Assembly: GCA_902783255.1 (NCBI GenBank)
Contig: CACZQB010000022.1
Coordinates: 1 to 52,345, forward strand
DNA from: Oscillospiraceae bacterium
Lineage (GTDB): Bacteria; Bacillota; Clostridia; Oscillospirales; UBA644
Direction of reading: 5' to 3'
DNA length: 52,345 bases
Shown in pieces: positions 36,125 to 45,649 of the stretch. A model generated the notes under the pieces. That model saw nothing but the letters and a program-made list of their open reading frames with translations. It had not been told where the DNA came from and searched no databases. The stretch's first letter is position 1, and every line of letters starts with the position of its first letter. Position numbers and translations under genes: made by a program.

Positions 36125-36892
36125 TTAATTAAGTTCGACATCTACACTGACAGGATAGTGATCGGAAAGATATACTCCGTCGTGACAATCGTCCCATACT
36201 TTTGCATCACTTCCCGTAACATTTCCGGATGCGAAAATATAATCAATTTTTGCTGAATGCGTTCCGTATGCATGGTAAGTGGTTTTGATTTCAGATGTGA
36301 GATCCTGGAATTTTCTGTTATCGCAAGTCATAACATATTGAATGGGAAGACTATCCGGATACGCATTCATGTCACCCATAAGAAGGTGCGGAACTTTTAT
36401 GCGTTCATCGTCTTTATCCATGCGTTCAAGGATCATTTTTATACCGTTTTTCCTTGCCTCATCGCTGACATGGTCAAGGTGTGTATTATATACTCTGAAC
36501 AGTTTTTCTCCTTCCGCAAGTTTCAAAGTAATAACAACGCATATTCTCGGGCAGCCGCAGTTTTCATCGTAAAGTGTTCCGGGGACAAAAGGTGTTTTTG
36601 AAAGCCAGAACATATCGTAGCTTATAAAATCAAATTTATCTTTCTTGAAAAGAACAGGATTTGACTCGTCCTTATAGTCAGAGCCACGTCCAGCGCCAAC
36701 GACCGTATACTCCGGGAATGTATCGCGAAGCCAGACAAGCATATGCGGACGAACTTCCTGAAATCCGATTATATCGGGACTTTCCCTGCGAATGGCCTCG
36801 CGGATATACGGTGTCCGGTTCGTAAACATATTTATTCCGTCACCTTTGACTTCCATGCGAAGGTTAAAAGTGCAGACCTTGATTTTTTCCAT
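36125..36892 (-). CDS. Endonuclease/exonuclease/phosphatase (EEP) family hydrolase
   Basis: A 255-residue cytoplasmic metal-dependent hydrolase. EEP motifs: TFNLR (Asn) at the start, DIIGFQEV (Glu), YNTHLDH (His), LLMGDMNAYPDS (Asp, Asn) and the final LSDHYPVSVDVEL (Asp-His). No signal peptide. Family members act on DNA ends, inositol phosphates, sphingomyelin or sugar phosphates; the target is open. A strong AAGGAG ribosome site precedes it, and a zinc-ribbon gene lies just upstream. Confidence 0.9.
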   Translation of the reverse strand: MEKIKVCTFNLRMEVKGDGINMFTNRTPYIREAIRRESPDIIGFQEVRPHMLVWLRDTFPEYTVVGAGRGSDYKDESNPVLFKKDKFDFISYDMFWLSKTPFVPGTLYDENCGCPRICVVITLKLAEGEKLFRVYNTHLDHVSDEARKNGIKMILERMDKDDERIKVPHLLMGDMNAYPDSLPIQYVMTCDNRKFQDLTSEIKTTYHAYGTHSAKIDYIFASGNVTGSDAKVWDDCHDGVYLSDHYPVSVDVELN

Positions 36893-36916
36893 AATCTAAA
36901 CTCCTTGAATAAGATT

Positions 36917-37210
36917 TTATTTCGATTGAATTTTTCGTTTTTTTATCTGTGACGGCTTTATCGATGAAAAAGTTTCATCTGTTGTGTCATCTTCAGCCAC
37001 TGGTTCGGTAACCCGAATAACAGGATCATTTATATTCGGATATTTAGAATGATATCGTTTTTTTATTTCAGCGATGCGCATAGCTTCTGCATGGATATGC
37101 TCAGCGTCAATATCAGAAATATCGTTTCCTTCACGATCCTTTTTAAATCCGCATATACATTCGTATCCGAAATCGGTTTCTAACATAAGCTTACCGCACT
37201 TACAGAACAT
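36917..37210 (-). CDS. Small zinc-ribbon protein of unknown function
   Basis: The 97-residue protein opens with a four-cysteine knuckle: MFCKCGKLMLETDFGYECIC (Cys3, Cys5, Cys18, Cys20). This resembles the N-terminal zinc ribbon of archaeal TFS/RPB9-type proteins, but without their C-terminal second ribbon; the remainder is a charged, helix-prone tail ending in a Lys/Arg-rich stretch. Good CGAGGT ribosome site. It lies between the MFS and EEP genes on the same strand. I cannot assign a function. Confidence 0.75.
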   Translation of the reverse strand: MFCKCGKLMLETDFGYECICGFKKDREGNDISDIDAEHIHAEAMRIAEIKKRYHSKYPNINDPVIRVTEPVAEDDTTDETFSSIKPSQIKKRKIQSK

Positions 37211-37245
37211 ATTTTACCTCGCAAAATCAAAAATCAACAAAAGGT

Positions 37246-38487
37246 TCAGGAATTAGCCTTAAAAAAAGCTGATGAAGCTTTCTTTAGAATTGCAGATGCG
37301 ATAACAGCAATAAAAAGAACAACAGACCACATTACGGTAACTCGCGACCAGTCGCTGCCGTTGGCAAGAAATCCGGTCAGAGGGCTTGAAAGCGCAGCAC
37401 CGAGATAAATAATACAGTCAACTGTGCCAGCAACGGTTGAAACGCAGTTCCATTTCGCAAATTCGATTGGGAAAAAAGCTGTCAAAACAGGATTTGATGC
37501 AAATGTTAATCCACTGAGAGCGACAGTCATCACTATCAGAGCAACTGTGCTGAAGGAAAGGAATGAAGCAAGCAATGATATACCGAGAGAAATAAGAAGA
37601 AGAATAAAAATTGTGTAAAAGCTGTTTAACTTCCCCCTGCTCATAATTGTTCTCATCAAAACGATTCCGATAAAATTCACAACAGGAACAACGACAAGCA
37701 CGCCGAGTGTGGATGAAAGCGAAAAAGAACCGAATGACTCCATCATAGTCGGGAGCCATGTGTTAATACTTTCCTTGATGATGCCGTGAAAGAGACCGAC
37801 AACAAGCATTAAAATGACCGTGACGGGGAAGTATTTCATTGAAAACAAAGAACGGAAATTTGATGTTAATGTGTTTTTTCCGAATGTGGGAATTTTTTGT
37901 TCTTTTTTGTAAAAAATCAGCCAAATCACAGAAAAAAACCCGGAAAACAATGCCGGAATCAAAAAAACATAATGCCAGTTCAAAAACGTTTTTATAATTG
38001 TTGAAGCGCTCCACGAAAGAGAATAGCCTACAACGAGAGTCATAGACATTAAAAATGTCATTTTTCCGAGACGGATACCGTCGAAATTAAGAACTATGGT
38101 TTTCATTATCGGAGCCCAAAGCATAGACTGAAAAACACCGTTCATTGCCCACAGTATTACCATAACGGGAAATGAAGATGCAAAAGAAAAAAGAATATTG
38201 ATCAGTGCTGAAGAGGATAGACCTATAAAAATCATATAGCGAGGAGACACTCTGTCTCCGACCCATCCGGATATCAGCTGACCGAGCGCATATGTCCAGA
38301 AAAAAGCTCCCGGAATATATCCTATCGAAGAATTGTCGCTGTTGCCGAGAAATTTGGAAATATCCGGGAGCGCAATCGATATGTTCACTCGAATGAGGTA
38401 TGCTGAAAGATAAGCGCCGAAACAGAGAAATGCGATCAGTTTTTGTCGCGGAGTGAATTTTGAGCCGAAAACACCTGTTTCTTTCAT
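37246..38487 (-). CDS. Major facilitator superfamily transporter
   Basis: A 413-residue protein with about 12 hydrophobic spans and an MFS loop motif GWVGDRVSPRYM after TM2 (pattern G-x3-D-R). The start RQKLIAFLCFGAYLSAYLIR and the overall shape recall the organic-phosphate/sugar-phosphate or anion:cation symporter branches (GlpT/UhpT-like), which would fit its HAD-phosphatase neighbour, one base upstream. The substrate is not certain. Confidence 0.9.
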   Translation of the reverse strand: MKETGVFGSKFTPRQKLIAFLCFGAYLSAYLIRVNISIALPDISKFLGNSDNSSIGYIPGAFFWTYALGQLISGWVGDRVSPRYMIFIGLSSSALINILFSFASSFPVMVILWAMNGVFQSMLWAPIMKTIVLNFDGIRLGKMTFLMSMTLVVGYSLSWSASTIIKTFLNWHYVFLIPALFSGFFSVIWLIFYKKEQKIPTFGKNTLTSNFRSLFSMKYFPVTVILMLVVGLFHGIIKESINTWLPTMMESFGSFSLSSTLGVLVVVPVVNFIGIVLMRTIMSRGKLNSFYTIFILLLISLGISLLASFLSFSTVALIVMTVALSGLTFASNPVLTAFFPIEFAKWNCVSTVAGTVDCIIYLGAALSSPLTGFLANGSDWSRVTVMWSVVLFIAVIASAILKKASSAFFKANS

Positions 38488-38488
38488 A

Positions 38489-39124
38489 TCAGATTATTCC
38501 AGAAACTGAAAAAATATCATCAAAAACCCAGTTTGCGCCTGCGTTAATAAGATCTTTTTCAGAAAACGATGTTGTTACTGCCGCAACTTTCATTCCTGCT
38601 GAGATTCCTGCTATCGTTCCGGAAACTGCATCTTCGACAACAATGCATTCGGAAGAATCAATTCCTATTGCATCGGCGGCTTTAAGATAAATATCGGGAA
38701 ACGGTTTTTTTCTTTGGACGTCGCTTCCTGTAATTACAGCATTAAAATCATTTTCGGATGCTCCGAGCGCCTTGATATTGGCTTTTACCTTTATAAGATC
38801 GGACGCCGACGCAACTGCAAGAGTAATTCCTTTTTCTTTAAGATATTTTATAAGCGGTAACGCCCCAGGAAATCTTTTTATATGAGTATCGATTATCTGA
38901 AGATATATCTCATATGCCTGTAATTTCATTGAAGGATCATATTCAAGTCCGTATTTACGAGCTACTCCTCCGATAAAAATATCATCGCCCATTCCGGTAA
39001 ATTCCTTGAAATCGGATTCTTTTGCCTCTACGCCGTATTTTTTAAGAACACGCAATGATGCCTCTATTATAACCGGTTCGGAATCTACAAGGACACCGTC
39101 CATATCAAAAATAACTGCTTTCAT
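38489..39124 (-). CDS. HAD family hydrolase, beta-phosphoglucomutase/phosphatase type
   Basis: HAD-IA enzyme with DMDGVLVDSEP (nucleophile Asp, acid/base Asp), an alpha-helical cap, the motif II Ser in LAVASAS, the motif III Lys in RKKPFPDIY and the metal-binding ECIVVEDAVSG. At 211 residues it fits beta-phosphoglucomutases and sugar-phosphate phosphatases alike. First gene of the leftward run that continues with the MFS carrier, pointing to phosphorylated sugars as the substrate (inference). Confidence 0.92.
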   Translation of the reverse strand: MKAVIFDMDGVLVDSEPVIIEASLRVLKKYGVEAKESDFKEFTGMGDDIFIGGVARKYGLEYDPSMKLQAYEIYLQIIDTHIKRFPGALPLIKYLKEKGITLAVASASDLIKVKANIKALGASENDFNAVITGSDVQRKKPFPDIYLKAADAIGIDSSECIVVEDAVSGTIAGISAGMKVAAVTTSFSEKDLINAGANWVFDDIFSVSGII

Positions 39125-39155
39125 TTTTATACCCGCAACAAAAAATATTGTTTAA

Positions 39156-39184
39156 AATATATCATATAAAACATGATTTGTCAA
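39156..39184 (-). promoter_or_regulatory. Sigma-A promoter of the HAD-MFS-EEP-ABC run
   Basis: TTGACA, 17-base spacer, TATATT on the minus strand, about 30 bases before the HAD start. Confidence 0.8.
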
Positions 39185-39262
39185 GCATTACTTAAGAATA
39201 AAAACGCATAAAAGCAGTTTTCAAAAGAAACCGTAACACATAAAAAAAGTCGAATTAAAGGG

Positions 39263-39291
39263 TTGACAAAAAAACGCAGATATGATATAAT
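39263..39291 (+). promoter_or_regulatory. Sigma-A promoter of the T-box/leuACDB operon
   Basis: Perfect TTGACA, 17-base spacer and perfect TATAAT, directly before the T-box leader. Confidence 0.88.
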
Positions 39292-39297
39292 TAATCT

Positions 39298-39590
39298 GTA
39301 TAAAATAAGTTTAAAGGCTGAGACGAAGAAGGTCGGGATCAGAGTCATTTCAGAGAGCCGGTGTAAGCTGCGAACCGGTATGGCATTTTCCCAATGGCCC
39401 CTCACTTCCGAGCCGGGTATCCGAACATTTATATCAGTAGGCATATCCCGTGATTGCTGCGTTAATGCATAGGGATTGAAAGATCCCAAAGAGAGGCGGT
39501 TTTAAAACCGCAATTTGAGTGGTACCGCGAGTGTTGATTTCACCCGTCTCAAAGCTTATTTCAAAGGCTTTGGGACTTTTTTATTTTCTC
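39298..39590 (+). promoter_or_regulatory. T-box riboswitch, leucine-specific (CUC specifier)
   Basis: The leader has the Firmicute T-box plan: stem I with the AGAGAGCCGGTG motif (about 39352-39363), the specifier side CTCACTTCCGAG with CTC at 39401-39403, the antiterminator T-box sequence TGAGTGGTACCGCGA (39516-39530) and a terminator before the coding region. CTC is a leucine codon, agreeing with the leuACDB genes below. Uncharged tRNA-Leu should pair with the specifier and the antiterminator bulge and allow read-through. Confidence 0.96.
39546..39585 (+). terminator. T-box-controlled intrinsic terminator
   Basis: GTCTCAAAGC pairs with GCTTTGGGAC (one G-T pair) and is followed by a TTTTTT run; it competes with the T-box antiterminator just upstream. 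Confidence 0.92.
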
Positions 39591-39620
39591 CCGAAGCATG
39601 GTAAAAAGGAGAAAAACATT

Positions 39621-41294
39621 ATGGATGCAAGCAAGTACAAAACAGGCTATTTCCCTGCCCCCGGGGAGCACGACAAGTGGGTAAGAAAAGAAAAGATCGA
39701 CAAAGCACCAATATGGTGCAGCGTTGATATGCGAGACGGAAATCAAAGTCTTGTAGTTCCGATGAATCTTGAACAGAAACTTGAGTTTTATAAAGTTCTT
39801 CTGAAAGTGGGATTCAAAGAAATAGAAGTAGGATTTCCTGCCGCAAGCGAAACGGAATTTGAATTCCTTAGGACGCTTATTGATAAAAAAATGATTCCGG
39901 AAGATGTTACGGTTCAGGTTTTAACGCAATGTCGGGAGCACATTATAAGAAAAACATTTGAATCTTGCAAGGGTGTGCCGAAGGCGATCGTGCACTTTTA
40001 CAATTCAGTCAGCGCCGCTCAAAGAGAACAGGTTTTCAGAAAATCCAAGGAAGAAATAAAGCAAATTGACGTTGACGGAGCAAAACTCGTAAAAAAACTC
40101 TCAAAAGAATATGAAGGTGATTTCAGATTTGAATATTCCCCTGAAAGTTTTACCGGCGCAGAGCCAGAATATGCACTTGAAGTATGCAACGCCGTTCTTG
40201 ACGTGCTTGAGCCGTCAAAAAACAATAATGTTATAATAAATCTGCCTGTTACAGTTGAAATGAGCCTTCCCCATATTTATGCAAGTCAGGTCGAATACAT
40301 AAGCGAAAACCTGAAATACAGAGAAAATGTTACGTTGTCACTTCATCCGCATAATGACAGAGGAACAGGTGTTGCCGATACGGAGCTTGCACTGCTTGCC
40401 GGAGCGGAAAGAGTGGAAGGAACGCTTTTCGGAAACGGTGAACGCACAGGCAATGTAGATATAATCACACTGGCAATGAATATGTATGTTCACGGGACAG
40501 ATCCGAAGCTTGATTTTTCTGATATGCCGTATCTCGTTAACGAATATGAAAGATGCACCGGAATGCACGTATATGAGCGCGCCCCATATGCCGGGGCTCT
40601 TGTGTTTGCGGCATTTTCAGGCAGTCATCAGGACGCCATAGCAAAAAGCATTAAATACAGGGAAGAAAAAAATATCACGGAGTGGAATGTGCCTTATATT
40701 CCGATCGACCCCAAAGATCTGAACAGAACTTACGATGCAGATGTTATACGAGTAAATTCCCAGAGCGGTAAAGGCGGCATAGGATATTTACTTGAACAGA
40801 ATTACGGTTATGTTCTGCCCGCGCAAATGCGTGAAAATCTCAGTTACCTTTGTAAAAGCATTTCAGACAAAGAACATAGGGAACTCAAAGTATCCGACAT
40901 TTTCGATATTTTCAAAGCGACGTATTTCAGAACAACCTCCCCTGTTGCGATCGTCGAAATGCATTTTCACAGAAGGCACAGGCGTGATATTGAAACAGAA
41001 ATCGTATTTGAAATTGATGGACAGAAAAAAAATGTCCGTGCTTCGGGAAACGGTTCTCTGGATGCCGTAAGCAATGCGCTGAAATTATTTACCGGAGATT
41101 CTTATGAACTGCGTGTTTATACCGAACACAGCATGCAGGAACACGGATCAGGAAGCGTTGCGGCGGCTTATATAGGCATAAACAATAAAGACGGAATGAC
41201 CTTCTGGGGAGCAGGGACCGATACCGATATTATTCATGCGAGTGCAAATGCACTTCTCAGCGCTTACAACAATATGAAAGATCCAATAAAATAA
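39621..41294 (+). CDS. leuA: 2-isopropylmalate synthase (long actinobacterial/yeast-like type)
   Basis: First step of leucine synthesis: acetyl-CoA plus 2-ketoisovalerate. The 557-residue protein carries WCSVDMRDGNQSLVVPM (catalytic DxRDGxQ), LHPHNDRGTGVADTEL (metal His) and GNGERTGNVDI, then the C-terminal regulatory domain for leucine feedback. The start and domain layout follow the longer type 2 group (as in Mycobacterium) rather than the common Bacillus form. ATG 39621 follows AAGGAG by 9 bases. Transcription is gated by the T-box. Confidence 0.96.
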   Translation: MDASKYKTGYFPAPGEHDKWVRKEKIDKAPIWCSVDMRDGNQSLVVPMNLEQKLEFYKVLLKVGFKEIEVGFPAASETEFEFLRTLIDKKMIPEDVTVQVLTQCREHIIRKTFESCKGVPKAIVHFYNSVSAAQREQVFRKSKEEIKQIDVDGAKLVKKLSKEYEGDFRFEYSPESFTGAEPEYALEVCNAVLDVLEPSKNNNVIINLPVTVEMSLPHIYASQVEYISENLKYRENVTLSLHPHNDRGTGVADTELALLAGAERVEGTLFGNGERTGNVDIITLAMNMYVHGTDPKLDFSDMPYLVNEYERCTGMHVYERAPYAGALVFAAFSGSHQDAIAKSIKYREEKNITEWNVPYIPIDPKDLNRTYDADVIRVNSQSGKGGIGYLLEQNYGYVLPAQMRENLSYLCKSISDKEHRELKVSDIFDIFKATYFRTTSPVAIVEMHFHRRHRRDIETEIVFEIDGQKKNVRASGNGSLDAVSNALKLFTGDSYELRVYTEHSMQEHGSGSVAAAYIGINNKDGMTFWGAGTDTDIIHASANALLSAYNNMKDPIK

Positions 41295-41306
41295 AGGAGA
41301 AAACAA

Positions 41307-42563
41307 ATGCCGATGACTATGACGCAAAAAATCCTTGCCGCACATGCCGGTCTTGACAGTGTTGTTTCCGGACAACTTATTGAAGCAAAGCTCGATATCG
41401 TTCTCGGTAATGACATAACCGCTCCGGTAGCAATAAAAGAATTTGAAAAAGCATGTTTTGACAATGTATTCGATAGGGACAGAATTGCAATAGTTCTCGA
41501 CCATTTTGTTCCGAACAAGGACATTAAAGCTGCCGAACAGTCGAAAATATGCAGAAACTTTGCAAACAGTCATTGTATAAGCCATTTTTACGATGTAGGC
41601 AAAATGGGCATCGAGCACGCATTATTACCTGAGCAAGGGATAGTGACTGCCGGAGACTGTATTATAGGTGCCGACAGCCACACATGCACATACGGAGCTG
41701 TCGGCGCATTTTCTACGGGTGTAGGCAGCACGGATATGGCTGCAGGAATGGCGACAGGAAAGGCATGGTTCAAAGTTCCGTCGGCAATCAAAGTTGAGCT
41801 GACAGGAAAACTTAAAAAAAATACAGGTGGAAAAGACGTTATTCTCACATTGATAGGTAAAATCGGCGTAGACGGCGCACTTTATAAGAGCCTTGAATTT
41901 TGCGGGGACGGTGTTGCATCACTTTCAATGGATGACCGACTTTGTATCTGCAATATGGCAATCGAAGCCGGTGCAAAAAACGGTATTTTCCCTGTTGATG
42001 ACGTGACGCTTGCATATCTTGATAACAGAGCTGAACGAAGCCCTGTTATATATTCTGCAGATAATGATGCGGAATATGAAAAAACTGTCCGTATAAACCT
42101 TTCTGAAGTCGTTCCGACTGTAAGCTGTCCTCATCTGCCGGAAAACACAAGACCTGCCAAAGAACTTTCACATGTTAAAATCGATCAGGTCGTTATAGGC
42201 AGCTGCACAAACGGTCGAATGGAAGATATGACAGCAGCTTACAATATTCTTAAAGAAAAAAAGATTAAAGACGGCGTCAGATGTATTATTATTCCTGCTA
42301 CGATGCAAATTATGCGTGAGTGTGTTGAAAAAGGGTATGTTACAGCATTTATCGATGCGGGTGCAGTCGTATCAACGCCGACATGCGGTCCATGCCTTGG
42401 AGGATATATGGGAATTCTTGCCTCCGGAGAAAAATGTATAGCGACAACAAACAGAAATTTTGTCGGAAGAATGGGACATCCGTCAAGCGAAGTATACCTT
42501 GCCTCTCCTCAAACTGCCGCAGCAAGTGCGCTGACGGGCTATATTACAGAATACACAGAGTAA
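41307..42563 (+). CDS. leuC: 3-isopropylmalate dehydratase large subunit
   Basis: Aconitase-type subunit that isomerises isopropylmalate with LeuD. Iron-sulphur cysteines are seen in [13 protein letters not shown] and TCGPCLGG, and the [10 protein letters not shown] and GVGSTDMA motifs are diagnostic. At 418 residues it belongs to the short LeuC/HacA-like class common in Clostridia and archaea. It starts 12 bases after leuA with an AAGGAG site. Confidence 0.96.
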   Translation: MPMTMTQKILAAHAGLDSVVSGQLIEAKLDIVLGNDITAPVAIKEFEKACFDNVFDRDRIAIVLDHFVPNKDIKAAEQSKICRNFANSHCISHFYDVGKMGIEHALLPEQGIVTAGDCIIGADSHTCTYGAVGAFSTGVGSTDMAAGMATGKAWFKVPSAIKVELTGKLKKNTGGKDVILTLIGKIGVDGALYKSLEFCGDGVASLSMDDRLCICNMAIEAGAKNGIFPVDDVTLAYLDNRAERSPVIYSADNDAEYEKTVRINLSEVVPTVSCPHLPENTRPAKELSHVKIDQVVIGSCTNGRMEDMTAAYNILKEKKIKDGVRCIIIPATMQIMRECVEKGYVTAFIDAGAVVSTPTCGPCLGGYMGILASGEKCIATTNRNFVGRMGHPSSEVYLASPQTAAASALTGYITEYTE

Positions 42564-42600
42564 CTGTCAATAAACTTATTACGAAAGAAAGGGAAGGATC

Positions 42601-43104
42601 ATGCATACTGAAGGGAAAGTTTTCAAGTATTATGACAATGTTGATACAGATGTTATAATTCCCGCTCGTTATCTGAACACTTCAAACGCAAAAGAACTCG
42701 CCGAACATTGTATGGAAGATATTGACAGCGATTTCGTTAAATCCGTCAATAAAGGAGATATTATTGTTGCTGGCCATAACTTCGGGTGCGGATCATCGCG
42801 CGAACATGCGCCTATTGCAATAATGGCGTGCGGTGTCGGATGCGTTATAGCAAAAAGCTTTGCGAGAATTTTTTATCGTAACGCAATAAACATCGGTCTT
42901 CCGATCCTTGAATGCAGTGACGCTGCCGATGAGATCTGCGCAGGGCATTCAGTAAACGTTAATTTTGACACAGGATTGATAACAGACCTGACAACAGGAA
43001 AAACTTATTCAGCCCCGCCGTTTCCGAAGTTTATTCAGAATATTATTTCAAGCGGAGGTTTGCTTGCCGCCATAAAAAACGAGGGAGATAAGAAAGATGA
43101 ATAA
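42601..43104 (+). CDS. leuD: 3-isopropylmalate dehydratase small subunit
   Basis: Swivelling domain partner of Leu[15 protein letters not shown] is the characteristic motif and [11 protein letters not shown] marks the start. The 167-residue length is that of the short class that pairs with the 418-residue LeuC. Confidence 0.96.
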   Translation: MHTEGKVFKYYDNVDTDVIIPARYLNTSNAKELAEHCMEDIDSDFVKSVNKGDIIVAGHNFGCGSSREHAPIAIMACGVGCVIAKSFARIFYRNAINIGLPILECSDAADEICAGHSVNVNFDTGLITDLTTGKTYSAPPFPKFIQNIISSGGLLAAIKNEGDKKDE

Positions 43105-44188
43105 GAATATTGCTGTTATAAAAGGAGACGGTATCGGTCCTGAAATAATAGAACAGGCTCAGTTGGTACTCGATAAGATCGCGATAAAATACGGTCACCG
43201 GTTCAACTATACCGATGTTGATATGGGCGGAGTTGCAATAGACAAATGGGGAGAGCCATTGCCTGACAACATGCTGGATCTATGTATAAAAAGTGACAGC
43301 GTTCTTCTGGGCGCCGTAGGAGGAAATAAATGGAACACGCTGCCCGGACACATGCGTCCTGAAAAAGGGTTATTGAAACTCAGAGCCGGAATGGAAGCAT
43401 ACAGCAACAACCGTCCCGCCAAAATATGGAAGCAACTCGCTTCGGCATCACCGCTGCGAAAAGAAATAGTTGAAAGAGGTATTGATTTTATTATTGTCAG
43501 AGAGCTTACCGGAGGTGTTTATTTCGGCGAACATAAAACGGAAACGCAAAATGGCATAAGATACGCATCAGACCTTTTGATATATTCCGAAAAAGAAATC
43601 GAAAGAATATGCAGGATCGGCTTTGAAACCGCAAAAAGACGAAGGAAAAAGCTTTGTTCTGTTGAAAAAAGCAATGTTCTTGATTCAAGCAGGCTATGGA
43701 AAAAGGTTGTTCATGAAATTGCTGAAGAATATCCTGATATAGAATTAACGGATATGCTTGTAGATAATTGTGCAATGCAGATAGTTAAAGATCCTTCTCA
43801 GTTTGATGTTATTGTTACTGAAAATATGTTCGGAGATATTCTTTCCGATGAAGCATCCATGATCACGGGTTCTATAGGCATGATCCCGTCATCCAGTCTC
43901 GGTAACGGAACGAACGGCGTTTATGAACCAATTCATGGTTCCGCACCTGATATAGCCGGAATGGATATTGCAAACCCGATAGGAACGATTCTTTCAGCGG
44001 CGATGATGCTGAAATACAGTTTCGGACTGGAAGAAGAAGCGGAATGCATTGAAAAAGCCGTTTCGGACTATCTGGACGCAGGATACAGAACCGCTGATAT
44101 TATGCCGCATCATGAAAACGAAAAGAAAAGCTGCACTCTTGTAAGTTGCAGCAAATGCGGAACATTGATATCTGAATTTATAGTATAA
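43097..44188 (+). CDS. leuB: 3-isopropylmalate dehydrogenase
   Basis: NAD-dependent oxidative decarboxylation of isopropylmalate, the third step. Markers: [10 protein letters not shown] at the start, [46 protein letters not shown] and [12 protein letters not shown]. The 363 residues match the family. It overlaps leuD by 8 bases and closes the leuACDB operon. The C-terminal tail ([11 protein letters not shown]) has two close cysteines not usual in the family, of unknown meaning. Confidence 0.96.
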   Translation: MNKNIAVIKGDGIGPEIIEQAQLVLDKIAIKYGHRFNYTDVDMGGVAIDKWGEPLPDNMLDLCIKSDSVLLGAVGGNKWNTLPGHMRPEKGLLKLRAGMEAYSNNRPAKIWKQLASASPLRKEIVERGIDFIIVRELTGGVYFGEHKTETQNGIRYASDLLIYSEKEIERICRIGFETAKRRRKKLCSVEKSNVLDSSRLWKKVVHEIAEEYPDIELTDMLVDNCAMQIVKDPSQFDVIVTENMFGDILSDEASMITGSIGMIPSSSLGNGTNGVYEPIHGSAPDIAGMDIANPIGTILSAAMMLKYSFGLEEEAECIEKAVSDYLDAGYRTADIMPHHENEKKSCTLVSCSKCGTLISEFIV

Positions 44189-44209
44189 TTAAATCATGTA
44201 ATGGAAAAA

Positions 44210-44234
44210 AACCGACAGATTATATCTGTCGGTT
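44210..44234. terminator. Bidirectional terminator between leuB and the HtrA gene
   Basis: AACCGACAGAT pairs perfectly over 11 bp with ATCTGTCGGTT around TAT, preceded by an A-run (serving the leftward strand) and sited between convergent genes. Confidence 0.85.
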
Positions 44235-44255
44235 CATTTGAATTTACCGGATCAT

Positions 44256-45524
44256 TTATCTGCCGCGGTCTTCCATCAATTTAAGATTGGTCGTATAATA
44301 TTCACCGTTGCGGTATACTTTTACCGTTATAATGTCCCCTACCTTGTGAGAAGAGTTGACATTCTGAATATCAGTCATACTTTCAACCTTTTGACCGTCT
44401 AACTCCGTAATTATATCATTTACCTGAATACCTGCTAGATCAGCGCCGCTGTTTTCTTCAACGTCAGTTACGATCACGCCCTGAGGAACTCCGTAGTATC
44501 GGGATATCGAAGCTGAAACTGTGCTGCCTGCAATACCTGTGGCCGGGCGATCTTTCACATAGCCGTATTCAACAAGATTTGAAATGATTGGCGCAGCATA
44601 ATCAATGGGAACAGCAAAACCGAGACCTTCGACTTCAGTATCTGAGATTTTCAGTGTTGTTATTCCGACGACCTCACCCTTCGTATTGACAAGTGCTCCG
44701 CCGGAATTGCCTGGATTGATCGCTGCATCAGTCTGAATCATTGAATCTGCAGTATTTTCTTTGTCAATGGTTCTGTCAAGAGCGGAAACGATACCAAGCG
44801 TTACACTGCCCGCAAATTCTATACCGAGAGGATTACCGATCGCAAGCACAACTGCTCCTACTTTCAGATCGGAAGAAACGCCGAATTTTGCAGGAACAAG
44901 ATTTTCGGCATTATCGACTTTAATAACTGCGAGATCGTTATTTTTATCTCCGCCGATGAATTGCGCAGGATATTCTCTGCCGTCTGAGAGAGTAACATCA
45001 ATTGTAACATTATCATATGAGTCATAATACGAAACAACATGGTAATTTGTGACGATGTAGCCATCGGTATCAAGAATAATACCGGAACCCGAAGAGGTTA
45101 CTCCGCCCACAGTATAGTAGAAAAACCCGCTTTGATACCGTGCGGACGGAACGCTCACAACAATTGTTACAATAGAAGGCTTGACAACCTCTGATATTTC
45201 TTCTATTGCGGTTTCTCCTATCGGTGCAATAGACGTATAAAGAGATGTTGACTGAGTTTGAGATGAATCGATCGAACTACTCATGTTATTGATTTGATTT
45301 TGAAGGTCCGCAACAGTTTTATTCAGATCGTCTATCTTCTGACTGTATTTTTCATCTATTTCAGATCGAACCGATTCGATATCCCGTTCATCGTCCGGCG
45401 TATTGTTAGAAAAGGCGGCAAACAATCCGACTGCAGCCGCAACACATATTACCATCATTATAATAACGCTGACAAATGCCAGTCCGCCGCGGTTTTTTGG
45501 TTTTGTATTATACTCACTGTTCAT
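44256..45524 (-). CDS. HtrA/DegP-type membrane-anchored serine protease
   Basis: A quality-control protease outside the membrane. One TM span (about 14-38) is followed by a coiled-coil stretch (45-85), a trypsin-like domain with His162 (TNYHVVSY), Asp197 (NNDLAVIKV) and Ser274 (NPGNSGGAL), and a C-terminal PDZ (GIQVNDIITELDG). At 422 residues it is a standard HtrA/YkdA-type. The coiled-coil insert between anchor and protease is longer than in E. coli DegS. The region to the next leftward gene has no clear regulator gene. Confidence 0.95.
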   Translation of the reverse strand: MNSEYNTKPKNRGGLAFVSVIIMMVICVAAAVGLFAAFSNNTPDDERDIESVRSEIDEKYSQKIDDLNKTVADLQNQINNMSSSIDSSQTQSTSLYTSIAPIGETAIEEISEVVKPSIVTIVVSVPSARYQSGFFYYTVGGVTSSGSGIILDTDGYIVTNYHVVSYYDSYDNVTIDVTLSDGREYPAQFIGGDKNNDLAVIKVDNAENLVPAKFGVSSDLKVGAVVLAIGNPLGIEFAGSVTLGIVSALDRTIDKENTADSMIQTDAAINPGNSGGALVNTKGEVVGITTLKISDTEVEGLGFAVPIDYAAPIISNLVEYGYVKDRPATGIAGSTVSASISRYYGVPQGVIVTDVEENSGADLAGIQVNDIITELDGQKVESMTDIQNVNSSHKVGDIITVKVYRNGEYYTTNLKLMEDRGR

Positions 45525-45649
45525 ATGGAAATGCCTCCGGGATTATATGCTATTAAATCTTAATGATTATATTTTATATAAAGAAATTGTAAAATAATCA
45601 AATAATAAAGGGTATAATATTGTCAATTCATTTAAACGATACAACGATG

